A stretch of DNA of 64,000 bases from Kordia algicida OT-1 (GCF_000154725.1 NZ_DS544873.1:3509339-3573338); one strand, 5' to 3'. Numbered from the stretch's first letter, positions 10,531-20,034 are shown. Notes: a model not told the origin generated them from the sequence alone. Numbers and translations: made by a program.

Positions 10531-10604
10531 AAGTCTAAGAGCGTTAGCGATCTTGTATCTAAAAGCGATAGCGGTCTAAAACAGCAAAGCGAATCTAAAA
10601 AAAA
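10531..10604 (-). repeat. Modular TTAGA/hairpin array directly after a stop codon (copy b)
   Basis: Read on the minus strand from the stop codon of the 613-aa PLP enzyme: TTTTAGATTCGCTTTGC, then TTTTAGACCGCTATCGC, then TTTTAGATACAAG, GATCGCTAACGCTC and TTAGACTTG. Each word pair brackets a tiny hairpin such as GCGATAGCG. It has the same orientation relative to its gene as the other copies. Confidence 0.75.
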
Positions 10605-12446
10605 TCAAATCTCCTCAACAAAATCCATAAAGACTTCTTGATGATGTTCTAAATCCATCTTTGGAGATAACGCCACACGCGCTATATAATCCTTGTCACC
10701 TTCTTTGGTGGTTCCTTGTGTTGATGTCGCAGGAATCGTCCAATAACAACCTTTTAATTGTCCGTAACTCACGCAATATTTACTTTCGTCTGGAATTTCG
10801 GTAATCATCATGTTGATAAGTTTATGATTCAGTTTTCGCTTGTACGATTCGCGTTCTTCATCTGTATTTCCTTTGGTCGGAAGGTCTAATGAAAATACAG
10901 AAGGTGTAAATCCTTCTGCCGCCAATTCTTCAGAAACAAAGTTAATTTTTGCCGCTGGCAATGTCTCTTGGATAAAGGTTACAAATTCACGTGTATTTTT
11001 ATACGCATCTGCAATTCTCTGATTCATAGAAGGCAATTGTTTTGCCAATATTTCGTATTGCAACGCTGTCGCTTCATTATCGCAAAGATTCAGATGTTTT
11101 TCTATTTTTTCCATTAAAGCTGCTGCTTTTTGGTTTCCAACACAATAACCTGCAGTACACAAACCGCCGCTTGGAAATTTTGATCCGCTGGCATACGAAA
11201 TTGCTTTTACGGTAGAAAGTATTTTGCCTTCGCCCAAGAAAAGTACGTTGGGACAAAATGTTTGATCTAAAATAAAAACGGGTTCTATTGCTGTTTCCCC
11301 TTTAGAAGTTTTTCGTTGTTTTTCTAAAGCTTCTTTTAAAGCGATTAAATCGGGAACTTCCACTCTTGGATTTGTCGGAATTTCTGCAATGATAAAAGGA
11401 ATTGCATCTTCTTCAGCCACTTTATTTAGTACAGTATTGACACTTTTTACCATATCATTATCGCCATCTACTGGTAAATCTACAACGGCAACATTTTCCA
11501 CACAAGCTGCCACACGTCTGGCTTGATCGTTGGTGCCACCGTAACAATTTGGAGGAACGATAAATTTAATGGCTTTTTCAGGATAATTCTCCATTGCATC
11601 ATGAATCAATCCCATCATAATAGCATATTGAATAGACAATCCGCTCGAAGCGACCAACGGTTTTGTGTCAACTCCTGTAATTGTCGTAATTGCATTTAAA
11701 ACGTCTGTTTTATCTGTTTCTACAGTTGTTTCAGAAGTTGCTAAAGCTGTTTTTTCTGTAAGCACTTTTAACACTTTCAAACAATCGGCAGGCGTCATCG
11801 CAATGGTTTCTCTACGACGTACATGCTGAATTTCAGAAATGTAATGCGCATTTTCTTCATTCGTCATTACGATACTTCCTAAAGTTTCTTGAAAACTGAT
11901 AAAGAAGTCAATGTTTGATGTAAAATCAATTGATTGAAGATCGCTATCTTGGGAAATGAAAATGGTACTTCCGTCAAATTTTGTGATCTCAGAAGTACTT
12001 TCAATCTTTTTCAATTCAAAAGTATATCCATACACATTTCGCACTATTTCAGCATCAAAAAAAGCAGGCAATTCTCCCGTGTATAGGATTTGTGTATTTT
12101 TTTGATCTAATAAATTTTTTCTCAGAATTGCCAAAATAGGCGTCACTTTTGAAGAAAAACTAATGACATTTTCTGGCTCAAGATCGTTTATTTTTGCAAT
12201 TGTCCATTCTAACACACATGAAAGCGGATGTCCTAAACGAATATAATCGTACGCCGTTGGTAATATTTCAAGCGAAGATGTTGTTGTATTGTTGTCGTTA
12301 AATAAAATTTCAAAATGCTCTAAAAACTGAACTTTCGCCAATTTTTCATTGTAAATATCTAGTCTATGCGTTGTTAATCGCAACCAATTATCGGGAATGT
12401 TTTCTAAAACATTTTTTATGTATGTGAGTGCTGTAGTGCCTTCCAT
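10605..12446 (-). CDS. Large Cys/Met-metabolism-type PLP-dependent enzyme (613 aa)
   Basis: A fold-type-I PLP enzyme related to cystathionine synthases/lyases but about 230 residues longer. The N-terminal ~220 residues show no recognisable motif. From about residue 260 the family features appear: SSGLSIQYAIM, PPNCYGGTNDQARR, AEIPTNPRVEVPD, and the presumed PLP lysine in SYASGSKFPSGG. There is a cysteine-containing GGLCTAGYCVGN just after it. It is a single gene with its own TATATTTG promoter and is followed at once by a hairpin array. The reaction is unknown; a C-S lyase or transferase acting on a larger substrate would fit. Membership in the superfamily is solid, function is not. Confidence 0.85.
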   Translation of the reverse strand: MEGTTALTYIKNVLENIPDNWLRLTTHRLDIYNEKLAKVQFLEHFEILFNDNNTTTSSLEILPTAYDYIRLGHPLSCVLEWTIAKINDLEPENVISFSSKVTPILAILRKNLLDQKNTQILYTGELPAFFDAEIVRNVYGYTFELKKIESTSEITKFDGSTIFISQDSDLQSIDFTSNIDFFISFQETLGSIVMTNEENAHYISEIQHVRRRETIAMTPADCLKVLKVLTEKTALATSETTVETDKTDVLNAITTITGVDTKPLVASSGLSIQYAIMMGLIHDAMENYPEKAIKFIVPPNCYGGTNDQARRVAACVENVAVVDLPVDGDNDMVKSVNTVLNKVAEEDAIPFIIAEIPTNPRVEVPDLIALKEALEKQRKTSKGETAIEPVFILDQTFCPNVLFLGEGKILSTVKAISYASGSKFPSGGLCTAGYCVGNQKAAALMEKIEKHLNLCDNEATALQYEILAKQLPSMNQRIADAYKNTREFVTFIQETLPAAKINFVSEELAAEGFTPSVFSLDLPTKGNTDEERESYKRKLNHKLINMMITEIPDESKYCVSYGQLKGCYWTIPATSTQGTTKEGDKDYIARVALSPKMDLEHHQEVFMDFVEEI

Positions 12447-12469
12447 TATTTTATACGTTATAAAGCTTA

Positions 12470-12477
12470 CAAATATA
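12470..12477 (-). promoter_or_regulatory. -7 box (TATATTTG) for the 613-aa PLP enzyme
   Basis: Exact TAnnTTTG match on the minus strand, 24 nt before the ATG at 12446. Confidence 0.55.
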
Positions 12478-12711
12478 GGTTAATTTAGATTTTTTTTGAA
12501 TTGACATGAGTCGTTTTATCATCTTGACACTTACAAAAAATCTTGTTCAAGATTACTCATGTAGGTTTCGAATTTCATATAAATATTTCGAAAGAAAAAT
12601 TCATTTTCGTTATATTTTCATTAAAAGTATTCATTTTTGATGGAAATGGATTTTCTTTGTAAAAATTATTACGATTCATTTTAAACAACCTCCTTTTAAA
12701 ACTGTATACTC

Positions 12712-13062
12712 GTGAAAAAAATATATCACCTTCAGACATGTAATACGTGTCAGCGAATTATTAAAGAGATTCAACCAACTCCCGATGTTGTCCTTCAAAA
12801 TATAAAAGAAGAAGAAATTACTGCAAAACAGTTGGAAGAAATGCACGAACTTTCGGGAAGTTACGAGGCTTTATTTAGCAAACGTGCTCGGTTATACAAA
12901 GAAAAGGATCTGAAAAATAAGGACTTAAGCGAAGAAGATTATAAGCAATTTATTTTGGAACACTACACATTTTTAAAACGACCAGTTATTATTGTAAATG
13001 ACAAAATTTTTATTGGAAATTCGGCAAAAACGGTTGCAGCGGCCAAAGAAGCAATTTTCTAA
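12712..13062 (+). CDS. ArsC/Spx-family thioredoxin-fold protein
   Basis: A 116-aa cytoplasmic protein of the arsenate reductase/YffB/Spx type. The N-terminal beta-strand leads into TCNTCQRI, a CxxC redox motif at residues 10-13. The C-terminal part has the family cis-proline strand RPVIIVNDKIFIGNS. The start is a GTG at 12712; no in-frame ATG gives the conserved first strand. The residues that bind arsenate in true ArsC are not evident, so a general thiol or oxidoreductase role is more likely. It is followed after 2 nt by the EamA transporter, suggesting one transcript. Confidence 0.85.
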   Translation: MKKIYHLQTCNTCQRIIKEIQPTPDVVLQNIKEEEITAKQLEEMHELSGSYEALFSKRARLYKEKDLKNKDLSEEDYKQFILEHYTFLKRPVIIVNDKIFIGNSAKTVAAAKEAIF

Positions 13063-13064
13063 TC

Positions 13065-13961
13065 ATGTCTAAAAAAACCTTTGCTTTTATTGCTGCCTTT
13101 ATGGTGCAAGTTTTTTATGGAGTTACCTTTACGTTTGCATCTGATGTGATAAAAGGTGGTTACATAAAACCTTTCGGATTTATATTGCTACGCGTTGCTG
13201 GCGCAGGAGTTTTGTTTTGGATATTTAGCATGTTTGCACCCAAAGAAAAAATAGCACGCAAAGACTTTCTTACCTTTTTCTTAGGAGCCGTTTTCGGAAT
13301 TGCTATTAATATGCTCTGCTTTTTTAAAGGATTTGAATATACAACGCCCATTCATGCTTCGGTAATTATGGTTGTTGTGCCCATTATTGTATTGATATTA
13401 TCGGCTATTTTCTTAAAAGAAAAAGTAATTCCTACTAAAATCATTGGAATTGTTTTGGGACTTTCGGGAGCTGTTGTACTGAGTTTGTACGGAAAAGCAA
13501 CTGCAAATTCATCCAACATTCCTCTTGGGAATTTGTTAGTCTTTATCAATGCGGTTTCTTATAGTATTTATATTATCATCATTAAAAAATTAACATCTAA
13601 ATATCATCCGTTTACCTTTATAAAATGGTTATTTTTGTTTGGAACGATCTTAGTTTTTCCTTTCGGATTTTCACAATTAAGCACTGTAGATTGGGCTGTT
13701 TTTTCACCATACATATTTTTTGAAGTTGCTTTTGTAATTGTTGGTGCCACTTTTGCGACATATTTACTAAACCCTATGGCTTTGCGCGAATTGAAAGCTT
13801 CAACTGTAACCACTTTTTTATACCTTCAACCTGTAATTGCGGGAATTTTTGCCGTACTTGTGGGTAGTGATTCCCTTGATATTATTAAAATTGTAGCTGC
13901 CATATTGATATTTTCTGGGGTTTATCTAGTTACTTTAAATAAATCCAAAGCAAAAGCATGA
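13065..13961 (+). CDS. EamA/DMT-family permease
   Basis: An inner-membrane drug/metabolite exporter, 298 aa, with about ten hydrophobic segments arranged as two EamA repeats (residues 8-140 and 150-290). Family marks include ALRELKASTVTTFLYLQPVIAGIFAVLVG near residue 245 and FLKEKVIPTKIIGIVLGLSGAVVL near 118. The substrate is unknown. It starts 2 nt after the ArsC-like gene, and its stop overlaps the next start by 4 nt (ATGA). Confidence 0.9.
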   Translation: MSKKTFAFIAAFMVQVFYGVTFTFASDVIKGGYIKPFGFILLRVAGAGVLFWIFSMFAPKEKIARKDFLTFFLGAVFGIAINMLCFFKGFEYTTPIHASVIMVVVPIIVLILSAIFLKEKVIPTKIIGIVLGLSGAVVLSLYGKATANSSNIPLGNLLVFINAVSYSIYIIIIKKLTSKYHPFTFIKWLFLFGTILVFPFGFSQLSTVDWAVFSPYIFFEVAFVIVGATFATYLLNPMALRELKASTVTTFLYLQPVIAGIFAVLVGSDSLDIIKIVAAILIFSGVYLVTLNKSKAKA

Positions 13962-15100
13962 GTCAAGCACAACCTATTTTTTATAATAGTGTTAACGATA
14001 TTCCCACAGTATATTGGCAACAGTTAGGCTGCTTATCCAACACATATTACACACCCGAATTTTTACGTGCTTACGAAGTGGCAAACGACGATATTGTGTT
14101 TCGATATATTGTGATTGTGAATGACAAAAAAGAAGCTGTTGCCTTTGCAGCTACACAAGTAGTTACTATTTCTATTAAAACAATTACGAAAAATATTAAA
14201 ATTTCAAATTTGTTAAAGAAGGTAATCAATAAGTTATTTTGTAATAATTCACCCAAAATTATGTTTTGCGGAAACGTTTTTTTGAGTGGTGAGTACGGAA
14301 CTTTTATCAAGGATGGAGAAAATTTTAACCGTTTGTTTCACGAATTGGTGGCTGCGCTAAAAATTGTTATGAAGGAAACGAAAAAGCTGCATGCGGTTTT
14401 TATAAAGGATTTTAAAGAAACTTCACTTCCGCTTACGGATCAGTTGAAAGATTACGAGTATTCGTCCATGAAGGTAGAGCCCAATATGATTATTACATTG
14501 AAACCTGAATGGAAATCGTTTGATGATTATAAAGACGCGCTCAAATCAAAATACAGAGTCAAAGCCAATAGAGCCGATAGCAAAAGTGAACATCTTATTG
14601 CCAAAGAGTTGAGCTACCAAGAAATTGACACGTATAAAAGTGAACTGCAAGCTTTGTATGAAAATACGATTGCAAATGCTAATTTTAATGCACAAGTACT
14701 CGATTTAGACACCTATATTGTTCTCAAAAAAACACACGGCGATCGGTTTATTGTTAAAGGATATTTTTTGGAAGATAAGTTGGTAGGATTCTTATCTGCA
14801 ATGGTCAATCAAGAGAATTTAGATGCGCATTTTATTGGTTTAGATTACGATTTAAATAAAGACTACTCCATTTATCCAAGAATTTTAAACGATTATGTGC
14901 GTTTGGGAATTTTACACCAATCGAAACGTATCAATTTAGGAAGAACCGCTTCTGAAATTAAAAGTACTTTAGGCGCAAAACCACAAGATTTAACCTGTTA
15001 TATACGTCATAAAAGACCTTTTGTTAATAGTTTGATGAAACCGTTTATCAAAAATATTAAGATTAAAGACTTTAAAGAGCATGCGCCATTTAAAAAGTAG
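13958..15100 (+). CDS. FemAB/BioF2-like GNAT-fold acyltransferase
   Basis: 380 aa, cytoplasmic, no signal peptide. The layout, an N-terminal half with YYTPEFLRAYE and a C-terminal GNAT-like half with FLEDKLVGFLSAMVNQENLDAHFIGLDYDLN, resembles the peptidogalycan/FemAB-like acetyltransferase group. INLGRTASEIKSTLGA near residue 325 fits the cofactor-site region of that group. It overlaps the EamA gene by 4 nt, so translational coupling is likely and the product may act on the exported compound. The family assignment is by pattern only; the substrate is unknown. Confidence 0.7.
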   Translation: MSQAQPIFYNSVNDIPTVYWQQLGCLSNTYYTPEFLRAYEVANDDIVFRYIVIVNDKKEAVAFAATQVVTISIKTITKNIKISNLLKKVINKLFCNNSPKIMFCGNVFLSGEYGTFIKDGENFNRLFHELVAALKIVMKETKKLHAVFIKDFKETSLPLTDQLKDYEYSSMKVEPNMIITLKPEWKSFDDYKDALKSKYRVKANRADSKSEHLIAKELSYQEIDTYKSELQALYENTIANANFNAQVLDLDTYIVLKKTHGDRFIVKGYFLEDKLVGFLSAMVNQENLDAHFIGLDYDLNKDYSIYPRILNDYVRLGILHQSKRINLGRTASEIKSTLGAKPQDLTCYIRHKRPFVNSLMKPFIKNIKIKDFKEHAPFKK

Positions 15101-15130
15101 ACTTCTTAGATTCGCTTCGCTTAGTTCAAA
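15098..15130 (+). repeat. Modular TTAGA/hairpin array at a stop codon (copy c)
   Basis: The TAG stop codon of the preceding gene is itself the TAG of a TAGACTT word. It is followed by CTTAGATTCGCTTCGCTTAG, a TTAGA word plus a short GC palindrome. Confidence 0.65.
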
Positions 15131-15142
15131 GATTTAAAGTAC

Positions 15143-15186
15143 TTCTCGATACTATTTTCTAACGAAAATCACTCAAAGTGACAATT
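15143..15186 (+). repeat. Intergenic repeat family C, copy 1
   Basis: TTCTCGATACTATTTT, then AAATCACTCAAAGTGACAATT. It pairs with the related stretch at 60467-60522 (TTTTCGATACAATTTTT, then CCACTCAAACTGACGATT). Confidence 0.5.
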
Positions 15187-15197
15187 TTATCTAAATA

Positions 15198-15300
15198 CGT
15201 CATTACGAAAGTTTTGGAAAAACTTGTAGCAATCTGCTTACTTCAAATACGATTACTGCTTTGGTTTCAACAGATTACCACGCTATCGCTCGTAATGACG
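15198..15300 (+). repeat. Palindromic repeat family A, copy 1
   Basis: A 103-bp element with perfect 11-bp terminal inverted repeats, CGTCATTACGA / TCGTAATGACG. It carries internal TAGCAATCTG / CAGATTACCACGCTA. Further copies are at 18402-18503 and 45329-45408. Confidence 0.75.
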
Positions 15301-15381
15301 AATCAAACTTTTTATAAAAATCGAAGTGACCTTCGTCGTAATATCGAAAAAGCTATCTAGAAGTACTATAAAAACAGTCTT

Positions 15382-16959
15382 TTAAAGTATATAATCCGTA
15401 CTCACAAAATTAGAAGCTCTCGTTTGTAATAATTCGGTTAAAATAGCATTGTTATAGGCATTGTCTTTGGAAGCGACAAACGTTCTAATAGAAAACGATC
15501 GCAATGCATCATGCACACTTAAGGTTGCAACCGCAGAATCTTTTCTTCCAGTAAATGGATAAACATCAGGTCCACGTTGGCATGAACTGTTCAAATTCAC
15601 ACGACATACCAAATTTACCAACGTATCAATTAATGGCGCCAATGTTTTAGTATCTTTTCCAAACAAACTCACTTGCTGCCCGTAATTAGATTCCGCCATG
15701 TCGTTTAAAGGTTCTTCTATATCTGAAAAAGAAATTACAGGAATTACAGGTCCAAATTGTTCTTCTTCATACACGCGCATGTCTTTGCTTACAGGATATA
15801 AAACGGCTGGAAAAATATAATTATCTGTGGTTTCTCCACCTTTTTTATTGATGATTTTTGCACCTTTTTCAGTTGCATCATCAATCAATTCTTGAATATA
15901 CGCAGGTTTATCAGGTTCAGGTAATGGCGTTAATTTTGCGCCATCTTCCCAAGGATTTCCAAATGTTAGTGCGTCTACTTTTTCAGAGAAACGCTTGTTA
16001 AATTCGTCCACAATAGCTTCATGCACATACAATACTTTTAACGCTGTACAACGTTGTCCGTTAAACGAAGTTGTTCCTGCAATACATTCGTTAATTGCCA
16101 ACTCTAAATCGGCATCTTTCAATACAATTGCTGGGTTTTTCGCTTCCAAACCTAACACCATTCGCAAACGGTTACTTTTAGGATGCACGCTTTGTAACGC
16201 ATTGGCAGATTTACTATTTCCAATCAACGCCAACACATCTACACGACCGTCTTTCATAATTGGCGACGCAACTGTTCGTCCGCGTCCGTAAATAATATTG
16301 ACTACACCTTTTGGAAAACTATTTTGAAACGCTTCTAATAGTGGAGATAATAATAAAACGCCAAATTTTGCAGGTTTGAAAATGGTGGTATTTCCCATGA
16401 TAATCGCAGGAATCAACAAAGCAAATGTTTCATTCAACGGATAATTATAGGGTCCGAGACATAAAACGACGCCCAACGGTCCGCGACGAATATGCGCATT
16501 TACGCCTCCGTGCTTTTCAAACTTTGCACTATCGCGATCCATTTGTGTATAATCTTCAATGGTATCGTAAATATATTCAACAGTTCTATCAAATTCTTTT
16601 TCAGAGTCGGCTAAGTTTTTCCCAATTTCCCACATGAGCAATTTGACAATTTCCTCGCGTTTGGTTTTCATTTGTGCTACAAACTTTTCCATACACGCAA
16701 TTCGGTCCACAACTTTCATCGTTGGCCATAAACCTTGTCCTTTGTTATATGCATTTACGGCAGAATCTAACGCTTCTAACGCTTCGGTTTCACCTAAAGT
16801 TGGAATGGTTCCAAGTAATGTTTTTTGGTAATTTTCTGTGGAAGAAATCGTTGAATACACTTCAGACGTTTGTCCTGTCCACTTTTTTAATTCGCCATTC
16901 ACTAAGTAGGTATTTTGTGTAATGGTTTCTTTAATTTGATACTTTTCAGGAATTTTCAT
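15382..16959 (-). CDS. gapN: Non-phosphorylating NADP-dependent glyceraldehyde-3-phosphate dehydrogenase
   Basis: Oxidises glyceraldehyde-3-phosphate directly to 3-phosphoglycerate, giving NADPH instead of ATP. It is a 525-aa aldehyde dehydrogenase with catalytic C304 in [11 protein letters not shown] and general base E272 in GLEAKNP. The Asn-containing motif [11 protein letters not shown] lies at 169. The C-terminal [26 protein letters not shown]-type stretch and the FNGQRC wording are typical of GapN and set it apart from other aldehyde dehydrogenases. It lies 22 nt downstream of ilvA on the same strand, so it is probably the last gene of the ilv operon. NADPH is the reductant for IlvC, so joint expression makes sense, though this link is inferred. 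Confidence 0.88.
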   Translation of the reverse strand: MKIPEKYQIKETITQNTYLVNGELKKWTGQTSEVYSTISSTENYQKTLLGTIPTLGETEALEALDSAVNAYNKGQGLWPTMKVVDRIACMEKFVAQMKTKREEIVKLLMWEIGKNLADSEKEFDRTVEYIYDTIEDYTQMDRDSAKFEKHGGVNAHIRRGPLGVVLCLGPYNYPLNETFALLIPAIIMGNTTIFKPAKFGVLLLSPLLEAFQNSFPKGVVNIIYGRGRTVASPIMKDGRVDVLALIGNSKSANALQSVHPKSNRLRMVLGLEAKNPAIVLKDADLELAINECIAGTTSFNGQRCTALKVLYVHEAIVDEFNKRFSEKVDALTFGNPWEDGAKLTPLPEPDKPAYIQELIDDATEKGAKIINKKGGETTDNYIFPAVLYPVSKDMRVYEEEQFGPVIPVISFSDIEEPLNDMAESNYGQQVSLFGKDTKTLAPLIDTLVNLVCRVNLNSSCQRGPDVYPFTGRKDSAVATLSVHDALRSFSIRTFVASKDNAYNNAILTELLQTRASNFVSTDYIL

Positions 16960-16981
16960 GGTTGGTTTTTTTCTTTTGGTT

Positions 16982-18247
16982 TTAAACTAAAAACTGAAAT
17001 AAATCAGGTTTATTATTTAGATAGTCGCCATAAAAGTTACGTAATTTCATTTTCGTAATTAAGGCGTCTAAATCTTTGGCATTTTTTAATTGCAATCCTA
17101 CGACTGCTGCACCATTTTCACGATTGGTTTTTTTGGTATATTCAAAATGTGTGATATCGTCAGTTGGACCTAAAATTTCTACTACAAATTCACGCAAAGC
17201 TCCTGCACGTTGTGGAAATTTGATAATAAAATAGTGTTTTAAGTTTGCATGTAGTAATGCACGTTCTTTGATTTCGGCAGTTCGTGTAATATCATTATTG
17301 CTTCCGCTGATGACACACACCACATTTTTATCTTTTATTTCAGTTGCATATTGCGATAATGCACTCAAACTTAAAGCTCCAGCAGGTTCTACCACAATCG
17401 CTTGTCGGTTGTATAAATCTAAAATCGTCTGACAAACTTCGCCTTCGTCAACCGTAATCATATCGTGTAAATTTTCTTTACAGATGGCAAAATTTAAATC
17501 ACCAACACGTTTTACCGCAGCACCGTCCACAAAGTTTTCTATGTTTTTTAAGCTTGTATTTCTTTCTTTTTGAATGGAAGTAGACATTGATGGCGCACCT
17601 TTTGGTTCTACACCAATAATTTTTGTGCTTGGAGACAACATTTTGAATACAGAAGATAATCCTGCGGACAATCCGCCGCCGCCAACAGGCACAAATACAT
17701 AATCAATCGGAGTTTCTAATTGATGTAAAATTTCCAATCCGATGGTTGCTTGTCCTTCAATGACTTTTTCGTCGTTAAACGGATGAATAAACGTTTTATT
17801 TAAACGTTCTGATTGTTCCATGGCTGCATGATACGCATCGTCAAACGTATCGCCAATTAAAACAACCTCAACATAGTTTTCACCAAACATTTTGACTTGT
17901 TCAATCTTCTGGTTTGGTGTTGGTGTTGGCATGAATATCGTGCCTTTTATTTGTAAAAGTTTACAAGATAATGCTACTCCTTGTGCGTGATTTCCAGCAC
18001 TTGCACACACGATTTCATTTTCTATTTGTGTTGCCGTTAAGGAAGCTATTTTGTTGTATGCGCCACGAATTTTATACGATCGTACTTGTTGCAAGTCTTC
18101 TCGCTTTAAGTAAATATTACAATTAAATTCTTTGGAATAGTAATCGTTATAACTCAAAGGCGTTACCGAAGCAATGCCTTTGAGTGTTTTTGCAGCTTTT
18201 TTAACAGCTGCTAACGTTGGAGCGTATGTTTTTGTGGTTGTGGTCAC
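16982..18247 (-). CDS. ilvA: Threonine ammonia-lyase (biosynthetic)
   Basis: Converts threonine to 2-oxobutyrate, the first committed step to isoleucine. 421 aa; the PLP lysine is K59 in [10 protein letters not shown], the glycine-rich phosphate loop is [12 protein letters not shown], and [10 protein letters not shown] is near residue 103. The last ~90 residues form a single ACT-like regulatory domain ([12 protein letters not shown], then [16 protein letters not shown]), so feedback inhibition by isoleucine is expected. It follows ilvC after a 284-nt gap filled with palindromic repeats and precedes gapN by 22 nt. Confidence 0.95.
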   Translation of the reverse strand: MTTTTKTYAPTLAAVKKAAKTLKGIASVTPLSYNDYYSKEFNCNIYLKREDLQQVRSYKIRGAYNKIASLTATQIENEIVCASAGNHAQGVALSCKLLQIKGTIFMPTPTPNQKIEQVKMFGENYVEVVLIGDTFDDAYHAAMEQSERLNKTFIHPFNDEKVIEGQATIGLEILHQLETPIDYVFVPVGGGGLSAGLSSVFKMLSPSTKIIGVEPKGAPSMSTSIQKERNTSLKNIENFVDGAAVKRVGDLNFAICKENLHDMITVDEGEVCQTILDLYNRQAIVVEPAGALSLSALSQYATEIKDKNVVCVISGSNNDITRTAEIKERALLHANLKHYFIIKFPQRAGALREFVVEILGPTDDITHFEYTKKTNRENGAAVVGLQLKNAKDLDALITKMKLRNFYGDYLNNKPDLFQFLV

Positions 18248-18304
18248 GAGTTTGTTGTTTGTTCTTTGTTTTATGTTGTTTTTCTATGAAAATTTTAGCT
18301 ATCC

Positions 18305-18334
18305 GTGAGAAACTGAATCAAGTTCAGTTTGACG
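18305..18334 (+). repeat. Palindromic repeat family B, right half only
   Basis: GTGAGAAACTGAATCAAGTT then CAGTTTGACG. The hairpin arms are ACTGAA/TTCAGT; other copies have ACCGAA/TTCGGT or GCTGAA/TTCAGC, so the arms change together. Confidence 0.65.
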
Positions 18335-18401
18335 AAAAATTTTTCAATCAATAAAACATTGGTACATTTTCAAATTATCAAATTGATACATCTATTAGAT
18401 A

Positions 18402-18503
18402 CGTCTTTGCGAAAGTTATGAAAAAACTTGTGGCAATCTGTTACTTCAAATACTAAATATGCTTTTTGATAATGAGATTACCGCGCTGTCGCTCGTAAAG
18501 ACG
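18402..18503 (+). repeat. Palindromic repeat family A, copy 2
   Basis: 102 bp, co-linear with 15198-15300. The ends read CGTCTTT / AAAGACG where copy 1 has CGTCATT / AATGACG, so both arms changed together. It lies between ilvC and ilvA. Confidence 0.75.
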
Positions 18504-18531
18504 AATCATCGTTTTTATAAAAAAGCATGTT

Positions 18532-20034
18532 TTAAACCGCAATAGGCTTTTCATTATTTACCGTTGTTTTGATCGTTTTCATCGCTGTCATGGCTGCTCT
18601 GAGTCGTTTTCCAACCGCTTCAATTGGATGATTTCGTATGGCATCATTTACCGCAATTAAGTCTAGATTGTCTACTGCATTTGAGGTTGCAAATGATTTT
18701 CCTATCACAGATGTATCAACCGTTTTCATAAAGTCTGTTAGCAACGGTTTTGCTGCATGATCGAACAGATAACAACCATATTCTGCTGTATCTGAAATGA
18801 CACGATTCATTTCAAATAGTTTTTTTCGTGCGATCGTATTTGCGATTAATGGTAATTCGTGTAATGATTCGTAATAGGCGGAATCTTCAATGATTCCAGC
18901 ATGCACCATTGTTTCAAATGCCAATTCTACTCCCGATTTTACAAAAGCAACCAACAACACACCATGATCGAAGTATTCTTGCTCCGAGATATGATCGCTG
19001 GTTAACGCTGTTTTTTCAAATGCAGTTTCGCCTGTTGCTTCACGCCATTTTAATAGGTTTTTATCGTCATTTGCCCAATCCTCCATCATCGTTTTAGAGA
19101 AATGCCCTGAAATAATATCGTCCATATGTTTCTCAAATAATGGTTTCATAATGGTTTTTAATTCCTCAGAAAGTTCAAAAGCTTTCAGTTTTGCAGGATT
19201 TGACAAGCGATCCATCATATTGGTAATTCCGCCATGTTTCAGTGCTTCCGTGATCGTTTCCCAACCTAATTGAATGAGTTTTGCTGCATAATTTGCGTCA
19301 ATTCCATCTGCGACCATTTTATCAAAAGCCAAAATAGAACCTGTTTGCAATACGCCACAAAGAATGGTTTGTTCGCCCATTAAATCACTTTTTACTTCTG
19401 CAATGAAAGACGATTCTAGTACACCAGCTCTGTGTCCGCCAGTCGCAACGGCATACGCTTTTGCTTGCGCCCAACCTTTGTTTTCTGGGTCATTTTCTGG
19501 ATGTACTGCAATTAATGTTGGCACACCAAAACCACGTTTATATTCTTCTCTCACTTCCGTTCCTGGACATTTTGGCGCGACCATGATTACCGTGATATCT
19601 TCGCGAATTTTTGTGCCTTCTTCAACAATATTGAAACCGTGCGAATAGCTTAGTGTAGCACCTTTTTTCATTAACGGCATTACGGCTTTTACAACGTTGG
19701 TATGTTGCTTGTCTGGTGTAAGGTTTAGTACCAAATCGGCTTCAGGAATGAGTTGTTTGTAAGTTCCAACTTTAAAACCGTGCGATGTTGCATTTTGGTA
19801 TGAGTTGCGTTCTTCGTCAATGGCAGCTTGTCGCAACGCATACGAAATGTCCAAACCAGAATCGCGCATGTTTAATCCTTGGTTCAGTCCTTGTGCGCCA
19901 CATCCGACAATGACGATTTTTTTGCCTTTGAGTGCGTTGACACCTTCTGTAAACTCAGAAGCATCCATAAATCTACATTTTCCTAATTGTGCTAATTGTT
20001 CTCGTAATGATAGTTTGTTGAAATAATTTGACAT
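18532..20034 (-). CDS. ilvC: Ketol-acid reductoisomerase, long class II
   Basis: Isomerises and reduces acetolactate / acetohydroxybutyrate in the valine and isoleucine pathways, using NAD(P)H and Mg2+. 500 aa, the long class II form with a duplicated C-terminal knotted domain (class I is ~330 aa). The Rossmann motif is [20 protein letters not shown] near residue 36. Metal-binding and active-site stretches include [14 protein letters not shown], preceded by SSFIAEVKS, and a second domain with [23 protein letters not shown]. It follows ilvN after 134 nt that hold a long inverted repeat. Confidence 0.96.
   Translation of the reverse strand: MSNYFNKLSLREQLAQLGKCRFMDASEFTEGVNALKGKKIVIVGCGAQGLNQGLNMRDSGLDISYALRQAAIDEERNSYQNATSHGFKVGTYKQLIPEADLVLNLTPDKQHTNVVKAVMPLMKKGATLSYSHGFNIVEEGTKIREDITVIMVAPKCPGTEVREEYKRGFGVPTLIAVHPENDPENKGWAQAKAYAVATGGHRAGVLESSFIAEVKSDLMGEQTILCGVLQTGSILAFDKMVADGIDANYAAKLIQLGWETITEALKHGGITNMMDRLSNPAKLKAFELSEELKTIMKPLFEKHMDDIISGHFSKTMMEDWANDDKNLLKWREATGETAFEKTALTSDHISEQEYFDHGVLLVAFVKSGVELAFETMVHAGIIEDSAYYESLHELPLIANTIARKKLFEMNRVISDTAEYGCYLFDHAAKPLLTDFMKTVDTSVIGKSFATSNAVDNLDLIAVNDAIRNHPIEAVGKRLRAAMTAMKTIKTTVNNEKPIAV

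Noticed and set aside
10531-10604. Regular repeated words looked like a short CRISPR array
   Set aside because: Units are 15-25 bp, the repeats are degenerate, there are no unique spacers of constant length, and no cas genes are present.
15178-15360. Plus-strand open frame of 60 codons
   Set aside because: It lies almost wholly in palindromic repeat A.
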